A DNA stretch of 64,000 nucleotides from Cycas panzhihuaensis (Eukaryota; Cycadophyta), in the NCBI GenBank assembly GCA_023213395.1, contig CM041465.1, positions 51,901,741 to 51,965,740 on the forward strand. The letters run 5' to 3'. Position numbers and translations under genes: made by a program. Below are positions 12,123 to 25,003 of this stretch, in pieces; positions within the stretch are counted from its first letter, which is position 1; every line of letters starts with the position of its first letter. The notes below the pieces were generated by a model. It was not told where the DNA came from. It saw only the letters and a list, made by a program, of their open reading frames with translations, and ran no database searches.

Positions 12123-12957
12123 GAGAATAATAGGACTAAAGCTTGGAGACTATGTGATCAATAAAAGAAGGTATGAGAATTAATCGATAAGGAGATGGTA
12201 ATGTACGCAAATTTCTAACTGTGATAAAGAAAGAAGAAGGATCATAGGTAGGATGATTATGATAAAAAGTAACAAGGTGTTAAGTAGGCTTCGATCGTAA
12301 CTAAGGCCATGGTGGACCTAAGCAACTAGATCCAAAAATTTTGAATGACTCATCCAACTGAACCCAACCTATAGATAGATATGTGGGGATGAAGTTGTCA
12401 CGCCAGTTACCCTAGATTACAAGAGAATGACAATAATAATCTTCCTTTCACTTCTTTTTACTTTACTTTACTTTTTTTTTTTCTTTTCACTTTCACTTCT
12501 ACATTTTACAAGAAAGGACCATAATCATCCACCTACGAAATTCTTTTACTTAGCATAACAAGGATTTATCCTTTTTAACAGAATCTAAAATTAAAAGACC
12601 AACATCCTTAAAGGTCAAACTACAAAAAAAGAGGATATCAAAATCAAAATATCTCTAAATATGAAGGGAAGGCAGTAGAATGAGTATCTACTCTTATGGA
12701 TTAATAGGGAGAAGTAAGGATAATGAAAACAATCAATAATTGGTGATATATGATTAAAAAGGAAATCCCTAAGTAGTAAATTAGTAAATAAAAGTATGAT
12801 CTAAGTTAATGACTAAGTACTCGAAGCTAATGAAGGCATTTCTCTTTCCAAAATGAAAATAAAATAAAGTTGAGAGCCTAAGTTCTCTCTTGAGTGTGGA
12901 ACCCAAAGGAAAATGAGATCTAAATATGGTGATAGAAAGCTCATAATTAGTGTAGAT
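12123..12957. other. AT-rich region of Z without recognisable content
   Basis: This stretch separates the aRNH from the insertion point of element A. I see no domain or clear repeat. A pyrimidine run is found at about 12,450-12,500. Confidence 0.45.
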
Positions 12958-12962
12958 GCTAG

Positions 12963-15917
12963 TGTTTCCCGGCTCTTAGGAATGGGTTCTTGGTAGGTCA
13001 AATCAAGTAAGGATAGGTATATACTTCTTCCTTTTTGCCTTTACTATCTCTTTGGAAAGGTTGCTAGAAGCATCATCCCATTGCATGACTGACTGTCATA
13101 TTTGAGTGATCACCTTGTACCTATTGCTTGATCATGCTGCTTGTCATCTTTTCAACCTATGACGAGTTGTGGGACCTACCTCTCTGTGAGGTAGGCATCC
13201 CCATGGTGCTCTACAACCCTTCGCATCACCTCCACGTCATCTCAAGCTTCAACCAGCTCATGTGATCCATTCACACCTCTGTCATAGGTATTTTACACCT
13301 ATCTCTAGAATTTTTGGGAAGTCCTACCTCTCAGTGCCCTATCTGGTTTAGCCCATTTGCTCACTTGGACTATACTCAACCACTTAGACATGAGGGTCAA
13401 CCCCTCCTAAGTCTAGGATATCCCCTTCTAGGGCCCCCAAAACCCTTATTTCTGTTTTTATGACATTCTGGCCTCACACTGCTGCAAACTTAGCAGTACT
13501 GCAAACTTTGCTGCGGTACCGCAAAGTTTACCACAGTGCGTCTATTTATCACTATTTTTTTCAATCCGACGTAGTAATTCATACATTTTTTGCAAAATTA
13601 CCATGTGGATTACTCACCAACAAAGCCCCAACCTAACCTTAATCGCTCGATTAGGGCTAGGGCTGCGTATAAAGTCCAAAAAACCTTATTTCTACCTCTC
13701 TTCCATCACCTCTTCATGCTCTCTTCTCCTCTTCTCACAGGAACGCCCTTCAGAAATGCCTGCACATCTGAATTTTCTATTGTACCAGCCCAAGATTCGC
13801 CTACTTCAGCACTAGTTTATGGTAGTGAACTCCTCAACCAACGTCTCCAAGCAAGGATACACGCCCAGGCTTGGCCTTTACACTCATCTTTCAGATTTCA
13901 GCAGAGGTCTTCTTCCTACAACTTAGAGACCCCCGGTAAACTCTCCAAGCCTATTGCTTCTCACTATCTACAGGAGCAGACCTACTCCTACGTAGCCTAA
14001 TAGGTATTCCCTATCCTGGTTCCACCCTTTTGCTTTAGTTTTATCTTACAAAGGTGAGTTCTTTAAACATATAGGTCTTTTACTTGTATTTCTGTTGTAG
14101 GGAAGCATTGTTTCCATTTATTGTTTCCTGTACCTTATCATCCCTCATTCCTCCCCTGGTTTTTTCCCAAGGAGGTTACAGGAGAGGGTTCACAAGGAGG
14201 GTGTGAAAAGATGCAAGGCGGGATCCGTTCCCATTAGGCCTGCTCCTCAAGGGTAAACCCCTTCTCCTCCTTTCTCTCCCTCACTTATGCCTTCCTTGAA
14301 CTACTCGTGAGTCTTTGAGATTGGGTCTACGCTAGGTATCAGCATGTGTAGCCCTTATTGTGTTGATCTCAAGCCTGCACACTCAATTTTGGGCACCTCT
14401 TCAAGCCCCAAATAATACCTAATACTCATTCTTAGGTTTGTTATTTCCTACATTGCAACTTGCTACCTGTAGCACGTTTGCAACATAGGTAACATCCACA
14501 TAACTTTACATCATTTATTCTCTTTCCCATATACTGGCTATAGGCTGTCTTATCTTGCTATACCCTACACTTTAGGGCAGTGTGGAGGTGCATTTACCAA
14601 AGGCCTAGCCATTCCAAGGCTAACCTCTTCTTGCTTGGCATGCGTTGGTGCTTTCTTTGAGGACTTGCAGAGTCATTTTTAGTGGTGGATTAACTAACTT
14701 TAAACATTATATTTTCAACACTTATTTTTTATATTGTTGCATATATCAGTTTTGCTTGTTGGCAACCCTATTTGGTAGGGCAAACATCTTTGTGATTACA
14801 AGTTTTGCAGCAGCATTTGTAAAGGGAAAGAACACTCCAATACGGGTAAGCCCTCACTCTCTTTCCTTCTTTTGTTTCCCGCTTTCTTCTGTTTTTAGCT
14901 TCCTTTTGTCTGCTCTGTTTGCTCTTCTTTTTCACATGGGGAAGGTAAGGAAGCCCCACTCTGCCTCCGCTCCAACTATGACTCTGCATTGACCAAAGAT
15001 GAGAAGATGTATGTGGCACACGAGTGAAGCTTCTTCATCAACCGTGTTATTTCTCTCCATGTATGCATCGCATCTATTCCCTTGATCTTTTCCTTTTTCA
15101 CTTTTATTAGGCATCTACTCTTACATAATAAGTCACATAAAGGAAAAGGACAACAAGCTAATTTACTTGCATCCATCTTGCATACATATGTTACACGGTT
15201 GACTTTATAGGAAAAAGGACATAATAGGAATTGCATTTCTCCCTTTTTCTTACCCAAACTGAAAGCATCCTTCAGTTGAGCATCCTCCTAATATGCATGT
15301 TCGAGTGTGCATGATACACTTCTTTTCTTTCTTTGTCTTTTATTGATTAAAAGGAAAAGAGAGAGAGGGAGTGTAGTTCTAGGTTTCTTTTGTGAATACA
15401 CACTACACCACCTTTTGTTGTCTCATTCTTACCATACCCAACAAACACATTCAACTTTGCATCATCCTTGTTGGGGCTTGATCCCTCTTAGCTTGCATAG
15501 CAGTAAGGATCCTCTTCCATTGTTACCTCTTCCATTTAGATCTGCCTTAGGTTAATCGACCTAAGGAGGCCTATTTATGCTTATCTCTCATCCTTTCACC
15601 TATTACATTCTGTCGCTATAGGAACCCTCCTTTTCGTGGGTCTCTACTCTTCCTTCCGGCCATCCAAGGGTGGGGGGACCTTGCTTTCAAGATTTATCCA
15701 AGATACCATACATGTATCTTTCCCCTTCGAACCAAAAGAACCAAACTTCCTTGAGAAAGTCATGCACTATTCGTGGGTCCTGAACCTGTATTCCGATGTG
15801 TGGATGCCCTGTGCGGGTGTTTTTTCCACTTATAGGATCACATTCCTATTCTGGTATATACCATCAACTACCCCGATCTTTCTTGAGTGTAGTTACCATC
15901 CCATAGATGTGATTCCA
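12963..15917 (+). repeat. Element A 5' LTR
   Basis: It starts TGTTTCCCGGCTCTTAGG and ends GTGATTCCA. It aligns end to end with the split 3' LTR. Open frames inside (for example about 13,590-14,000 and 14,645-14,992) are discussed under findings and rejected items. Likely promoter elements are at 13,485-13,673. Consensus-like splice donors are at 14,051-14,059 (AAG/GTGAGT) and 14,942-14,950 (AAG/GTAAGG). Confidence 0.93.
13485..13673 (+). promoter_or_regulatory. LTR promoter region of A: palindrome cluster, hairpin, TATA box
   Basis: Three 20 bp repeats at about 13,483-13,540 each carry CAAACTT-like text and a palindrome: GCAGTACTGC (13,493-13,502) and GCGGTACCGC (13,513-13,522) are exact palindromes spaced 20 bp apart. 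An imperfect inverted repeat with ATTAGGG (13,650-13,656) lies just before TATAAA (13,668-13,673). The same arrangement is found in the other LTRs of A and B. Promoter function is inferred from the order of elements. Confidence 0.6.
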
Positions 15918-15918
15918 C

Positions 15919-15936
15919 TAGCGACCATACTAGGGA
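15919..15936 (+). other. Element A primer binding site
   Basis: TAGCGACCATACTAGGGA starts two bases after the LTR. B has TGGCGACCATACTGGGGA at the same place, so two G-to-A changes are seen here. A TGGCGAC... primer site is expected for Tat/Ogre elements, which are reported to use tRNA-Arg; I did not check the tRNA match. Confidence 0.72.
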
Positions 15937-16176
15937 CCTTCTAGTAAGGGATTAGTCTTATTCCCTTTCTTATTGGTGCTACTACCACTTGGTAGTTCTC
16001 CTCCTTTGGTTTCATTAGGCAACCCCCCAACACCTACACTACCTTCATTCCTATTCCCCTCCTAACGCATTGGTAAGTCTTGTATGTGACGCTTCTCACG
16101 TCGCCTACAAGGTCTCCTCCTGTTGTTACAAGATCCTGCATACCACTCCCTTCCGTCATCAGATTCTGATTCGGCC

Positions 16177-18150
16177 ATGGAGGGATATCCTTTGGATTAG
16201 GCATATCATACTTTCGTCTCCGAAGCCCATGAGTTTCCTACCTCTTTCCTGGGGTCTACCCAAGAGGGTGACAACCCTATCTATTATCTGAGTGATCAAC
16301 AACACCCACATGATTCCCATCCCTCCACTCATGGAGTGGAGGCATCATCTTCTCTTAAGTCCTATCATCAAGGTAGTGACTCTTATGAGGAGCATCTTGA
16401 GGGGTCCATCTCGTTTGAGGTTCCATCTACCTCTTGCGATCAGGCGAATACCCCTCCTACTAATGTGGTTGAAACTCTCAACTCGTGCTTTCATGCTACT
16501 TACCTTCAACCATATCTTAAATGGTTTGAAGACATCCTGCATAGTGGGGCACATTCTTCATCCACATCTACCCCACCTATGATGAGTAACCTATTTGCCC
16601 CATAGCATTCGTCCTGTCTGATTCTCACATCCACCTTAGGGACATCTATTGCATCCTCTACTTCCCTTTGTGGTCCTGCCTCTTCTGGAACCACTCAAGA
16701 TATGTCTTTCTCCCAGCTTGGGGTTAGCATACCTCTCCCTAGCCAAGCTAATACACTACCTCCAAATGTGGCGCACACATTTCTTATTAGACCTAGGGGA
16801 CTTGTTTACACCCCTACTTCTAGTCATGTAGGACCCGTCTTCACATGCTCTCAAACTCAGTCTAGTGGGCCTTCCCTTTATATACTTTCAAGCTATACAT
16901 CTCAGCCCTGGGGGCATGGTAAAGGGAACCTCCTTCTTGTTTATGGGGTGGACCCTTTACACCCATATGGGGTCACGCCACCTATGGGCGGCCCATATGG
17001 GCAGAACTCGGTCCCTCACCCCCCGTTTCTGCCATCTTATGTAGCACCTAATATCGCGCCTTCGCAAGGAGACCCAACTCCTTTTCAAGGTGCCTTCCCT
17101 CAAGCCCCTTTCCAATAAGGGGTGTTTCCTCAAGGAGGGATGGGCCCTCCACCCCTATCCGCTCCTTACTCATTACCTTCCTCATCTCTTTCTGATCCTA
17201 TGATCCAGACAAAGGCACATTCCTTTATGGATTATAGATCGACATCCCTGTACATTGAGGTGCTAAAGACCAACTTACCACCTCATCCCCCTAAAGTTCC
17301 TAAATTCGATGGGACTTCATCGCAGGATCCAATAGACCATGTTCGTAGTTTCTCTATGGCATGATAGACTATTAGGCTTACAATCACATCCTTATGAATT
17401 TATTTCCACGATCCTTTCAAGGCGATGCCCTCAAGTGGTTTTATCACCTACCTGTGCATTCCATTCATTTGTTCCAATAGCTTGTGGATGAGTTTGTTAA
17501 CTATTTTGATGTGACTCGCCCATTTGAGAGTGGAATGAAATCCCTCATGTCGCTTAAACAAGGCCACTATGAAATGAATCGTGACTTTGTGCAGCAATTC
17601 CATGATCTTCTTCACTCCACTAAGGCTACTTTGCTTAAGGAATTGAAGATAGACCTTTTTATTAATGCCCTTTATCTAGAAGTTCATGTAGAAGTCCTTA
17701 AGATGGGGGCAACTACATGCGATTTTGCTATAGTGAAGTGCTTAGCACTTGAGGCCATTGAGATCCAAGCTGGACTCAAGAAGCCTCTTAAGTCCTCACA
17801 GTGACGTGAGGTACCACCACCACCAAAATAAACTAAATCCCAATAGCCTTCTAAGTCTTCTTCCCATTCCATTGAGAAGACTCTAGATCCCCTTACTTTA
17901 GCCATACATTCGTTTGAATGTGCAATGAAGGAACTCAAGCTTCAAGCTCCTTCATCACCCACATCCAACAAACCTATTCATTAGGCTTCGCAAGCTACTC
18001 CTTCAAGGGGTGGTAGCACCCAATCCTCTCAAATGAGACAATTTGATCCTCCCCTTGAGAAGAAGTGGTGCTCCGTCCATGGAGAATGCTTCTATGATGA
18101 TTCACATTGTCAAGTTTAACATCCTAGGAATGCCCTCCAACGTGACTCCT
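16177..18150 (+). pseudogene. Element A gag
   Basis: The start ATG at 16,177 begins M-E-G-Y-P-L-D, shared with B (25,266) and D (62,812). The first Trp codon after it is already TAG. The N-terminal 350 codons are Ser/Pro/Thr-rich with a GGPYGQNSVPHPP block. The retrotransposon gag domain follows at about 17,300-17,790 (VPKFDGTSSQDPIDHVRSFS, then EFVNYFDVTRPFESGMKSL and LKQGHYEMNRDFVQQFHDLL). A one-base loss near 17,361, compared with B, breaks the frame. A zinc-finger-like block lies at 18,060-18,115 (WCSVHGECFYDDSHCQV). The product would have been the virus-like-particle protein. Confidence 0.85.
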
Positions 18151-18587
18151 CTCCCAAACGGGTCTCAAGGCCTAATTTAGACCAACCGGTCCATAGAGAT
18201 CCCTTCCCTAAACATGGGGAATGTGATCGTAACCCTCAACAAAAGAATAACCAGAATCGAGAAAGGTCTCCTAATCCTCGCTCTTCTTAAGCCGAAGGGA
18301 AGGGTGTCAGGAATTTGTCCTCTTCCTTGGGTTCTCCTGGTCGACGCACCCCATCACCTTCGCGATCCTGGAACAAGGGAAAGAAGGTTATTCAATTGCT
18401 TGAGACCACCCCATTGTATGCCTTAACTCGGTCTCAAGTTGCTAAAGAGGCAACTGACGTTTCTTCATTCATACCACACCTTGATCCTCTTCTAGAAACT
18501 TCTCTTTTAGAAGCCCTTGCGCTCCCTAAGACCATTCCTGTGTGACCCAGTCATTGCGACTTCCGAAGAGCCTTTCCCTAACCCACT

Positions 18588-19160
18588 GTGAAGGGGAAGC
18601 CTTTTTCGGTTGTTAATGAGATCCATACCATGGCTGTTGGGATGTCTATTATGGATGTCTTGAGGAGCTGCCCTGAGCAACACACATTGTTGCTAGAGGC
18701 CTTAGGATTGGGTGACATGCCCATTCATGCCTTAGGAGTCACCTCGATCCATGAACCCATCATTTCCTTTGATCCCAAGGACCTTCCCCCTGCTAGCGAA
18801 AGGAAGTGCCAATGGCACTTCCCTTTCACCATTACTATCGATACTCCATATTGCACTCTATGAAGAACCGTTGTCGACAATGGTTCTTCCATTAATACCA
18901 TGCCCTTGTGCGTTATATAAGAGCTTAGTATTTTTGCTTTAGAATCCGTTCCATGGTGGTGCCAAGGCTACGGCTATAGTGAAAAGACACCCATAGGATT
19001 AGTGTCTATCCCGCTTACTCTCAAGGACAAGACTGCCCTCACTGATATTATAGTCCTCGACATTAATGTCGACCACAATCTGTTGTTGGGACATCCATAG
19101 CTCGATTAGATGAAAGCCATGTGTTCGTCTCGTTGGGGGCAACTCAAATTCGTCCATGAA
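18588..19160 (+). pseudogene. Element A aspartic protease
   Basis: A lead-in EIHTMAVGMSIMDVLRSC is followed by the active site TVVDNGSSINTMPL at about 18,863-18,905 (D-N-G-S-S where D-G/T-G-S is usual) and by NLLLGHP near 19,080, corresponding to the NLLLGRPWL block of B. Two stops replace Trp in that second block. It would have cleaved the gag-pol polyprotein. Confidence 0.85.
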
Positions 19161-20060
19161 GGGTAAATGAGAGTTGTCTCTTGAGAGCTTCCACTTATCA
19201 AACAAATGCGTCAACCCTGTCAAGCGTCTCATGGCCAAATGAAAGGTGACAAAGGCCTTTCAACCCATGCCTTAGCTTGTTCTATTGATATTCTTGACTC
19301 ATCCTGTTCAGAAGAAGACCCCTCATCCTCTTCTTCCAACCTCACACGGTTCACCCCTATTGGTGTTAGAAGTTATAGGTACCTTGCCATCCTTAGTGAC
19401 AATGAGTCTGATGGTGAGGATGAGGATCTCCCTCACCCTATTTCCCTTCTAAGCATGAGGAGGGGGCACCTCCTTATTTCTAGACCCCGCTCTAAAACCC
19501 CTATTGTAAGAGAAACTAGTTCTCCCCTTATATTTCGTGTCATTGCCCCTGCCGATCAAGAGCTCCTCGAGTCTCCCCTTTTGTTGCCACACATAGGCAA
19601 TGAAGTTTGGGAGCCTCCCCTCGTCCCTACGAGGAACCTCTTTCTGGCTCTTCCAGCAAGTCTATCAAGAACGTCGAGCAGCGTGACGACCACCATGGTC
19701 CTGCTGTCTCTACTTCTCCTTACCCTTTGTCTTCTCAAAGTGTGACCACCCATGGGGTAGACTACTTTGAGAATGATGAAGCTCTTCTTAAGCACTCAAC
19801 GGGCTCCATGCCCAACCTTCCTTCTAATCACCATAGACTTAGTTATCAGAAGATCTTGGCTATTGGGTCCTCTCTCGCTGACCCTACTCCGTCCCCTATT
19901 CCATCTCTTCCTGTTGACCGAGCCCCCCTCCACTTTATAGAGGGGAATGCCATGTGCATGGGAGCAACCCAGGACATAGTCCTTACCCCTGGCAAAGTCA
20001 TTAAGGTTAGGGCATAATGCACTCCTGATGAGGTGAAAGAGTATACCCTTATGTTCTAAG
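19161..20060 (+). other. Element A linker between protease and RT
   Basis: This stretch is open over long parts (19,206-19,745 in one frame, then 19,740-20,017 in another). It is rich in Ser, Pro and acidic residues (SDNESDGEDEDLPHP). It shows no known fold. A comparable acidic linker is seen in B after its protease. It is probably spacer of the polyprotein, with at least one frameshift. Confidence 0.6.
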
Positions 20061-20099
20061 AGTTTCAAGATGTTTTTGCATGGGACTACTCTGATATAA

Positions 20100-21357
20100 A
20101 CAGAATCAATCCTTCAATCATAACCTACAACCTTACTACCATTACTGGCGCTCGCCCTATGCATCAGAAGCAACATCCTCTTCATCCTAAGCTCTCAGTT
20201 ATTAGTCAAATAGAAGTTGAGAAACTCCTCAATGTAGGATTGATCACTTCTATCGACTACCCTAAATGGGTATCTAACATTGTCCCCATTGCTAAAATGA
20301 ATGGGACAATTTGGATATACAATATCAATAACGTATGTCCCAAGGATAATTTCCCACTCCTTTTTATCGACCAAATCATCGATCAAACTACCAGATTCAA
20401 AGTTATGTCCTTAATGGATGACTTCTCTGGCTATAACCGAATTTAAATTTCTCCTAAAGACAGTCACAAGATGGCCTTTACCACTCTGTGGGGTACTTTC
20501 ATATATAAGGCGATACCTTTCGGACTTAAGAATGCAGGCGCTACTTATTAAAGGGTGATGCAATTCATTTTCCACGATCTCATCAATAAATCCTTGGAGG
20601 TCTTTATGGACGGCATGATGGGTCTCTCGCGTGTTAGAGCCCATCACCCTACTGATTTATGGGCCATCTTTGCATGGTGCCACAAATACCATGTAAGCCT
20701 TAATCCTCTTAAATGTGTATTTTTCGTGACCGCTAGCAAACTCCTTGGCTTCCTTGTATCCAAACAAGGAATCCAAATCAACCCTGATAAAGTCAAGGAC
20801 ATCCTTGACATGCTACCTCCTAAAATGTAATGACAGATTAAGTCATTTTTAGGTAGGCTTGGCTTCCTCAGGTGTTTTTTGGTGAACTTTTCCATAACCG
20901 CCAAACCACTCACTAACCTATTAAAGAAGGGGGTACCATTCGTTTAGTCTTCTAAAGCCCAGCAAGCTTTTCAAGAACTTAAGGAAGCTCTCGCTTCTGC
21001 CCCTACATTGGTGTTGCCCCTCTTTGATAGGTCCTTCATCTTCTATACCTCAGCAACTGATGAATCTCTGGGTGCCATGTTAGCCCAGGAGGATGATTAA
21101 GGAGATGAGAGGGCTATTTACTTTATTAGTCATACCCTCGTGGCTGCTGAACTCAACTACTCCTCTACAGAGAAAGAATGCCTTTCCTTAGTACATGCGA
21201 CTAAGAGGTTTAGACATTATTTACTTGGAAACACTACTCGGGTGATCGTCCAATCTTATCCCCTATGTTATTTGCTTACCCGACCTAACCTGACAGGTAG
21301 GACTGGTAAGTGGGACGTTGTCCTTCAGGAGTTTGACCTTCACATTGTTAACAGGTA
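20100..21357 (+). pseudogene. Element A reverse transcriptase and Ty3-type RNase H
   Basis: RT blocks in order are EVEKLLNVGLITSIDYPKWV, NINNVCPKDNFPLLFIDQI, VMSLMDDFSGYNRI, IPFGLKNAGATY and the catalytic box, which reads VFMDGMMG at about 20,605. The second Asp of Y-x-D-D is Gly, so this RT is inactive. RNase H follows from about 20,950 (QAFQELKEALASAPTL, ATDESLGAML, YFISHTLVAAELNYSSTEKE, KRFRHYLLG) and ends GKWDVVLQEFDLHIVN. Several Trp and Gln codons are TAG or TAA. Order and sequence fit Tat. Confidence 0.9.
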
Positions 21358-22072
21358 ATCAAAGAAAGGAATGGTAGTGGCCGAGCAAGTCGCCGACACT
21401 CCTATTCTGAACCCTTTGGACCTCTCTGTTGATGATTCTCTTCCTGATGAGCCTATCCTGGCCATTCAGGACCTCTCTCCTCATCCACTTACTGATAGTG
21501 AGTGGTATGATGACATCGTGCAATATCTCACTCAATAGTAGTATTACCCTGATGCTAGCAGTAAAGTTAGGTCTCATATCTGGGTGACTACCAGATAGTA
21601 CTTTTTTATGGGTGAGGTATTATATAAGAGATCCTTCGATGGGATCCTTATCCATTGCACCACTCCCAATGAAGCAGACTAGATACTCTGTAAATGCCAC
21701 CATGGCATTTGTGGGGTCCACTTTGGGGGCCAATCTATGGCCCAAAGGATCCTCCGTATGGGATATTATTAGTCGTCCCTCTTTAAGAATGCCCATACTT
21801 ATGCCTTGAGATGTCAGCGATGCCAGGAGCATGCCAACATCACTCACTTGCCTTCCGAGGCACTTCATCCCATTATATCTCCATGGCCCTTCTCCCAATG
21901 GGGGTTGGACCTCATTGGAGCCATAACCCCATCTTCTTCATTACAGCACAAGTTTATCTTAACTGCAATAGAATACTTTACTAAATGGGCGAAAGCCATT
22001 CTTTGACTACCACTCCTAGAAAGATGATAGTTACTTTCATCTACTAACATATCATTTGTTGCTTCAGGGTTT
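21358..22072 (+). pseudogene. Element A integrase, N-terminal part
   Basis: The zinc-binding domain is at about 21,690-21,845: HHGICGVHFGGQSMAQRILR, GYY, then RCQRCQEHANI, giving the His-His-Cys-Cys set. The core starts WGLDLIGAI (first catalytic Asp) at about 21,903 and runs YFTKWAKAI. The coding sequence is cut at 22,072 by element B, right before the strand with the second catalytic residue, and resumes at 36,553. Confidence 0.88.
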
Positions 22073-25002
22073 TGTTTCCCAGCTAACGGGAATGGGTATG
22101 GACAGATTGACTCAGGTAATCATAGGTATATTTTCTCTCTTATCTCAGCCATAGATATGGATTAGAGAATTATTTAGGTTGCATGGTTTGATTAGCTTAT
22201 TCTGTGATTGGTTATGCATCTCACTTGAGCACCTCGTATGTCTCTAGCCTATGATGACCCTTCACGGGATATACTCCTCAGTGAGTCATGTACCCCATGG
22301 CACTCCACAACCCTTTGTATTACCTCTACGTCACCTTGAGCCCCTGCCATTTAGTGTGATCCACTCACACCTCGGTTAGCACAACCCCTAGTTTCCCTTG
22401 GAGTGGTAGGCACTTTCGCCTATTTCTAGCATTCCTGGGACTCTTTTGTCACGATATCCTGCTCGGTCTAGTCAACTCACCCCTTCAAACTGTCCCTAGC
22501 TACATGGATAGGAGGGTCAACCCCTCTTAGGCCCAGGGTATCCTTGTTTTGGATTCCCAGGACCCTTATTTTTGCTATTGTTGCACCCTGGTTTCGCATC
22601 GCTGTAAACTTAATGGTACTGTGAAGTTTTCTACGGTACCACAAAATTTACTGCGGTGCGATTGTTTCTCACTATTTTTTAAATCTGTCATGGCAATTCT
22701 CCCCCCTTTTGTGGAACTGCCATATGGATAAGTCGCCAAATTAGCCCTACCTGAACCCTAATCGCTCAATTAGGGTTAGGATAGGTATATATCCCAAAAA
22801 CATACTCATTTTCCTTCTTCTTAGCTCTCAAACAACACTTCTCTTCTTCTCTTCTCTCAGTTCTCATATGGATACTCTATAAAATACCTGGCATGCCTAT
22901 GTTTTTGGCATACCAGCCTGGAATCTACCTGCTGCACCACTATTTCATGGTAGCAAGCCTCTCCATCAACATCTCCAAGCAAAGATTTTCACCCAGGAGT
23001 GGCCTCCACATGCACCCTTCAGTCTCTAGCGAGCTCTCTCCTCCTACAACTCGGAAACACCCTGTAAGCTCCTCCAACCTACTATTCTCTGCTATCCACA
23101 GGAGAAGACCTACACTTATCTCAGTCCAGTAGGTACCCTTCTTTATTGCTCATCCTTTGCTTTAAGTTTAGCTTACATAGGCAAGTTCTTTTAGCATACA
23201 CTTCATGTCTTGGTGCTCTACCGTATGAAAGTACAATTCTTCCATTTATTCTTCCTTGTAACCTCAGTATCCCTTGTCCTCCCTTGGCTATCTCCAAGAA
23301 GGCTATGGGAGAGGACCCATAAGGTGTGAGTAGAGGGAGTAAGATAGGATCTGTACCTATTAGGCCTACTCTCCAAGGGTAAACCTTGCTCCTCCTTCCT
23401 CTCCCTCACCCATGCCTTTCTTGGTACGCCCTGGAGACCTTTGGGATTGGGCTTGCGTTGAGTGTCAGTATGTGTAACACTTGATACGTTGGACTCAAAC
23501 CTACACACCTCATTTTGGGCCTTTCTTTCATCCCTACATAGTGCCCAACACTCATCCCTAGCCCTGGTACTGCCTACATTGCAACTTGTTGCCTATAGCA
23601 CGTTTGTAACACCGACAACTACCCACAAACTTTATAACACCCATCCTCTTCCCGTTATTTCACCCATAGGCTGTCCTATTTACTACTCTTTACACTTTGG
23701 GCCAAAGTGGAGGTACATAGACTGGAGGGTTAGCCATTCTGAGGCTAACCTCCTTCTTGCTTGGAAGGTTTAGGTGCTTTCTTTTGGAGATATTGTAGAG
23801 TTGTCTTTTATGGAGAATTGACTAACGTAACATATTATATTTCAGCAGTTTGTCATTATATCATTGTATGTACATTTGTTGTATTTCTTGGCAGCTCTCT
23901 TGGGAGGGTAAAGGTCTTTGTGAGTGCAGGTTATATGGTGGTATTTGCAAGGGGAAGGAAGTACTCTGATCTAGGTAGACCCTTGCCTCCTTCATTTCCT
24001 TTATCGTCTTCTCTAGTTTCCTGCTTTCTCACACAATCATTTGCTCTTTCTGTTTCATTTCTCTTTATACAGGGAAGGTAAGGAGGCCCCCACTCCACCT
24101 TCACCACAACGTTGAATATGTATTGAGCGAGGACGAGAAGACAAACATGACTCCCGAATGAAGGCCCTCTTCCAACCGCACAGCCTTCCGGGTACACATC
24201 ATACCTTCTTACTTAGCTCTTCCTTTTCTTATTTTTTTGTTCAACACATATGCTTGCATGATAAACTACACCAAAAGAGAAAGGGTAATAAGTGATTCAT
24301 GTGCATTCATCTTACATTTACATATTGCATGAATGCTTTCTTAGGAAAGAGCACTTTAAAGGAATCGTACCACCCCCTTTTCTCACCCGAAGCACAAACA
24401 TTCCCTTAGTTGTATATTCACTTTAGCATGCATGTTTAACTATCTGTGAAACATTTCTTTCCTTAAACTTTTGCTGATGAAAGGAAACGAGAGAGAGGGA
24501 GTGTTGGTTGTATTTTCTTTCCTTTCTGAAAGTACACACATATAACATCACTTCTGCTTCCTCACACACGACCCATCTTTGCCATCACTCCTATCTACTT
24601 TAGGCCTGCCTTGAGTTAGTAGGCATAGGAAATGTTCTTACTGCTGTATTGCACTCCCATTCCGTTTATGTATATGTCATACCTGTGTCATACATCTTTC
24701 CTACCAGGTCCATCTACTTTGCTAGGCCTCCTCCTCCCTTCCGACCATCCATGGGTGGGAGGACCTCATCCTTTGGGGTTACCCAAGATACCTCTACGTG
24801 TATATTGCCACTCAAAACCAAAAGATAAAGCTACTTCGAGGAAGTTAGGCACCATTCGTGGGTCCCAAACTTATGCTCCAGTGTACGAACGCCCTATGTG
24901 GTGTTCTCTTATGCTTGTAGGATCCTATTCACATTCTGGTATTAATCGTTGACCACCTTGACCCCTACTAAGTGTAGTGACCATCTTACAGACATGATTC
25001 CA
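22073..25002 (+). repeat. Element B 5' LTR
   Basis: It starts TGTTTCCCAGCTAACGG and ends CATGATTCCA. It is clearly related to the LTRs of A over much of its length but is a separate subfamily. A GGCAAGT at 23,180-23,186 matches GGTAAGT in the 3' LTR (34,745-34,751), a possible splice donor. Confidence 0.93.
22600..22792 (+). promoter_or_regulatory. LTR promoter region of B: palindrome repeats, perfect hairpin, TATA box
   Basis: The approximately 20 bp repeats with GGTACT/GGTACC centres are at 22,600-22,660. A perfect 9 bp inverted repeat follows: AACCCTAAT (22,754-22,762), loop CGCTCA, ATTAGGGTT (22,769-22,777). TATATAT is at 22,786-22,792. In the 3' LTR the same stems are at 34,327-34,335 and 34,342-34,350, with a different loop, and TATATAT at 34,359-34,365. 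Confidence 0.6.
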
Positions 25003-25003
25003 C

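Noticed and set aside
13590-14000. 136-codon open frame in the 5' LTR of A
   Set aside because: The matching stretch of A's other LTR (about 49,700-50,110) has stops and frame shifts, so it is not conserved as coding.
22754-22777. Interstitial telomere repeat
   Set aside because: There is only one AACCCTAA unit on each arm of an inverted repeat, not a tandem run.
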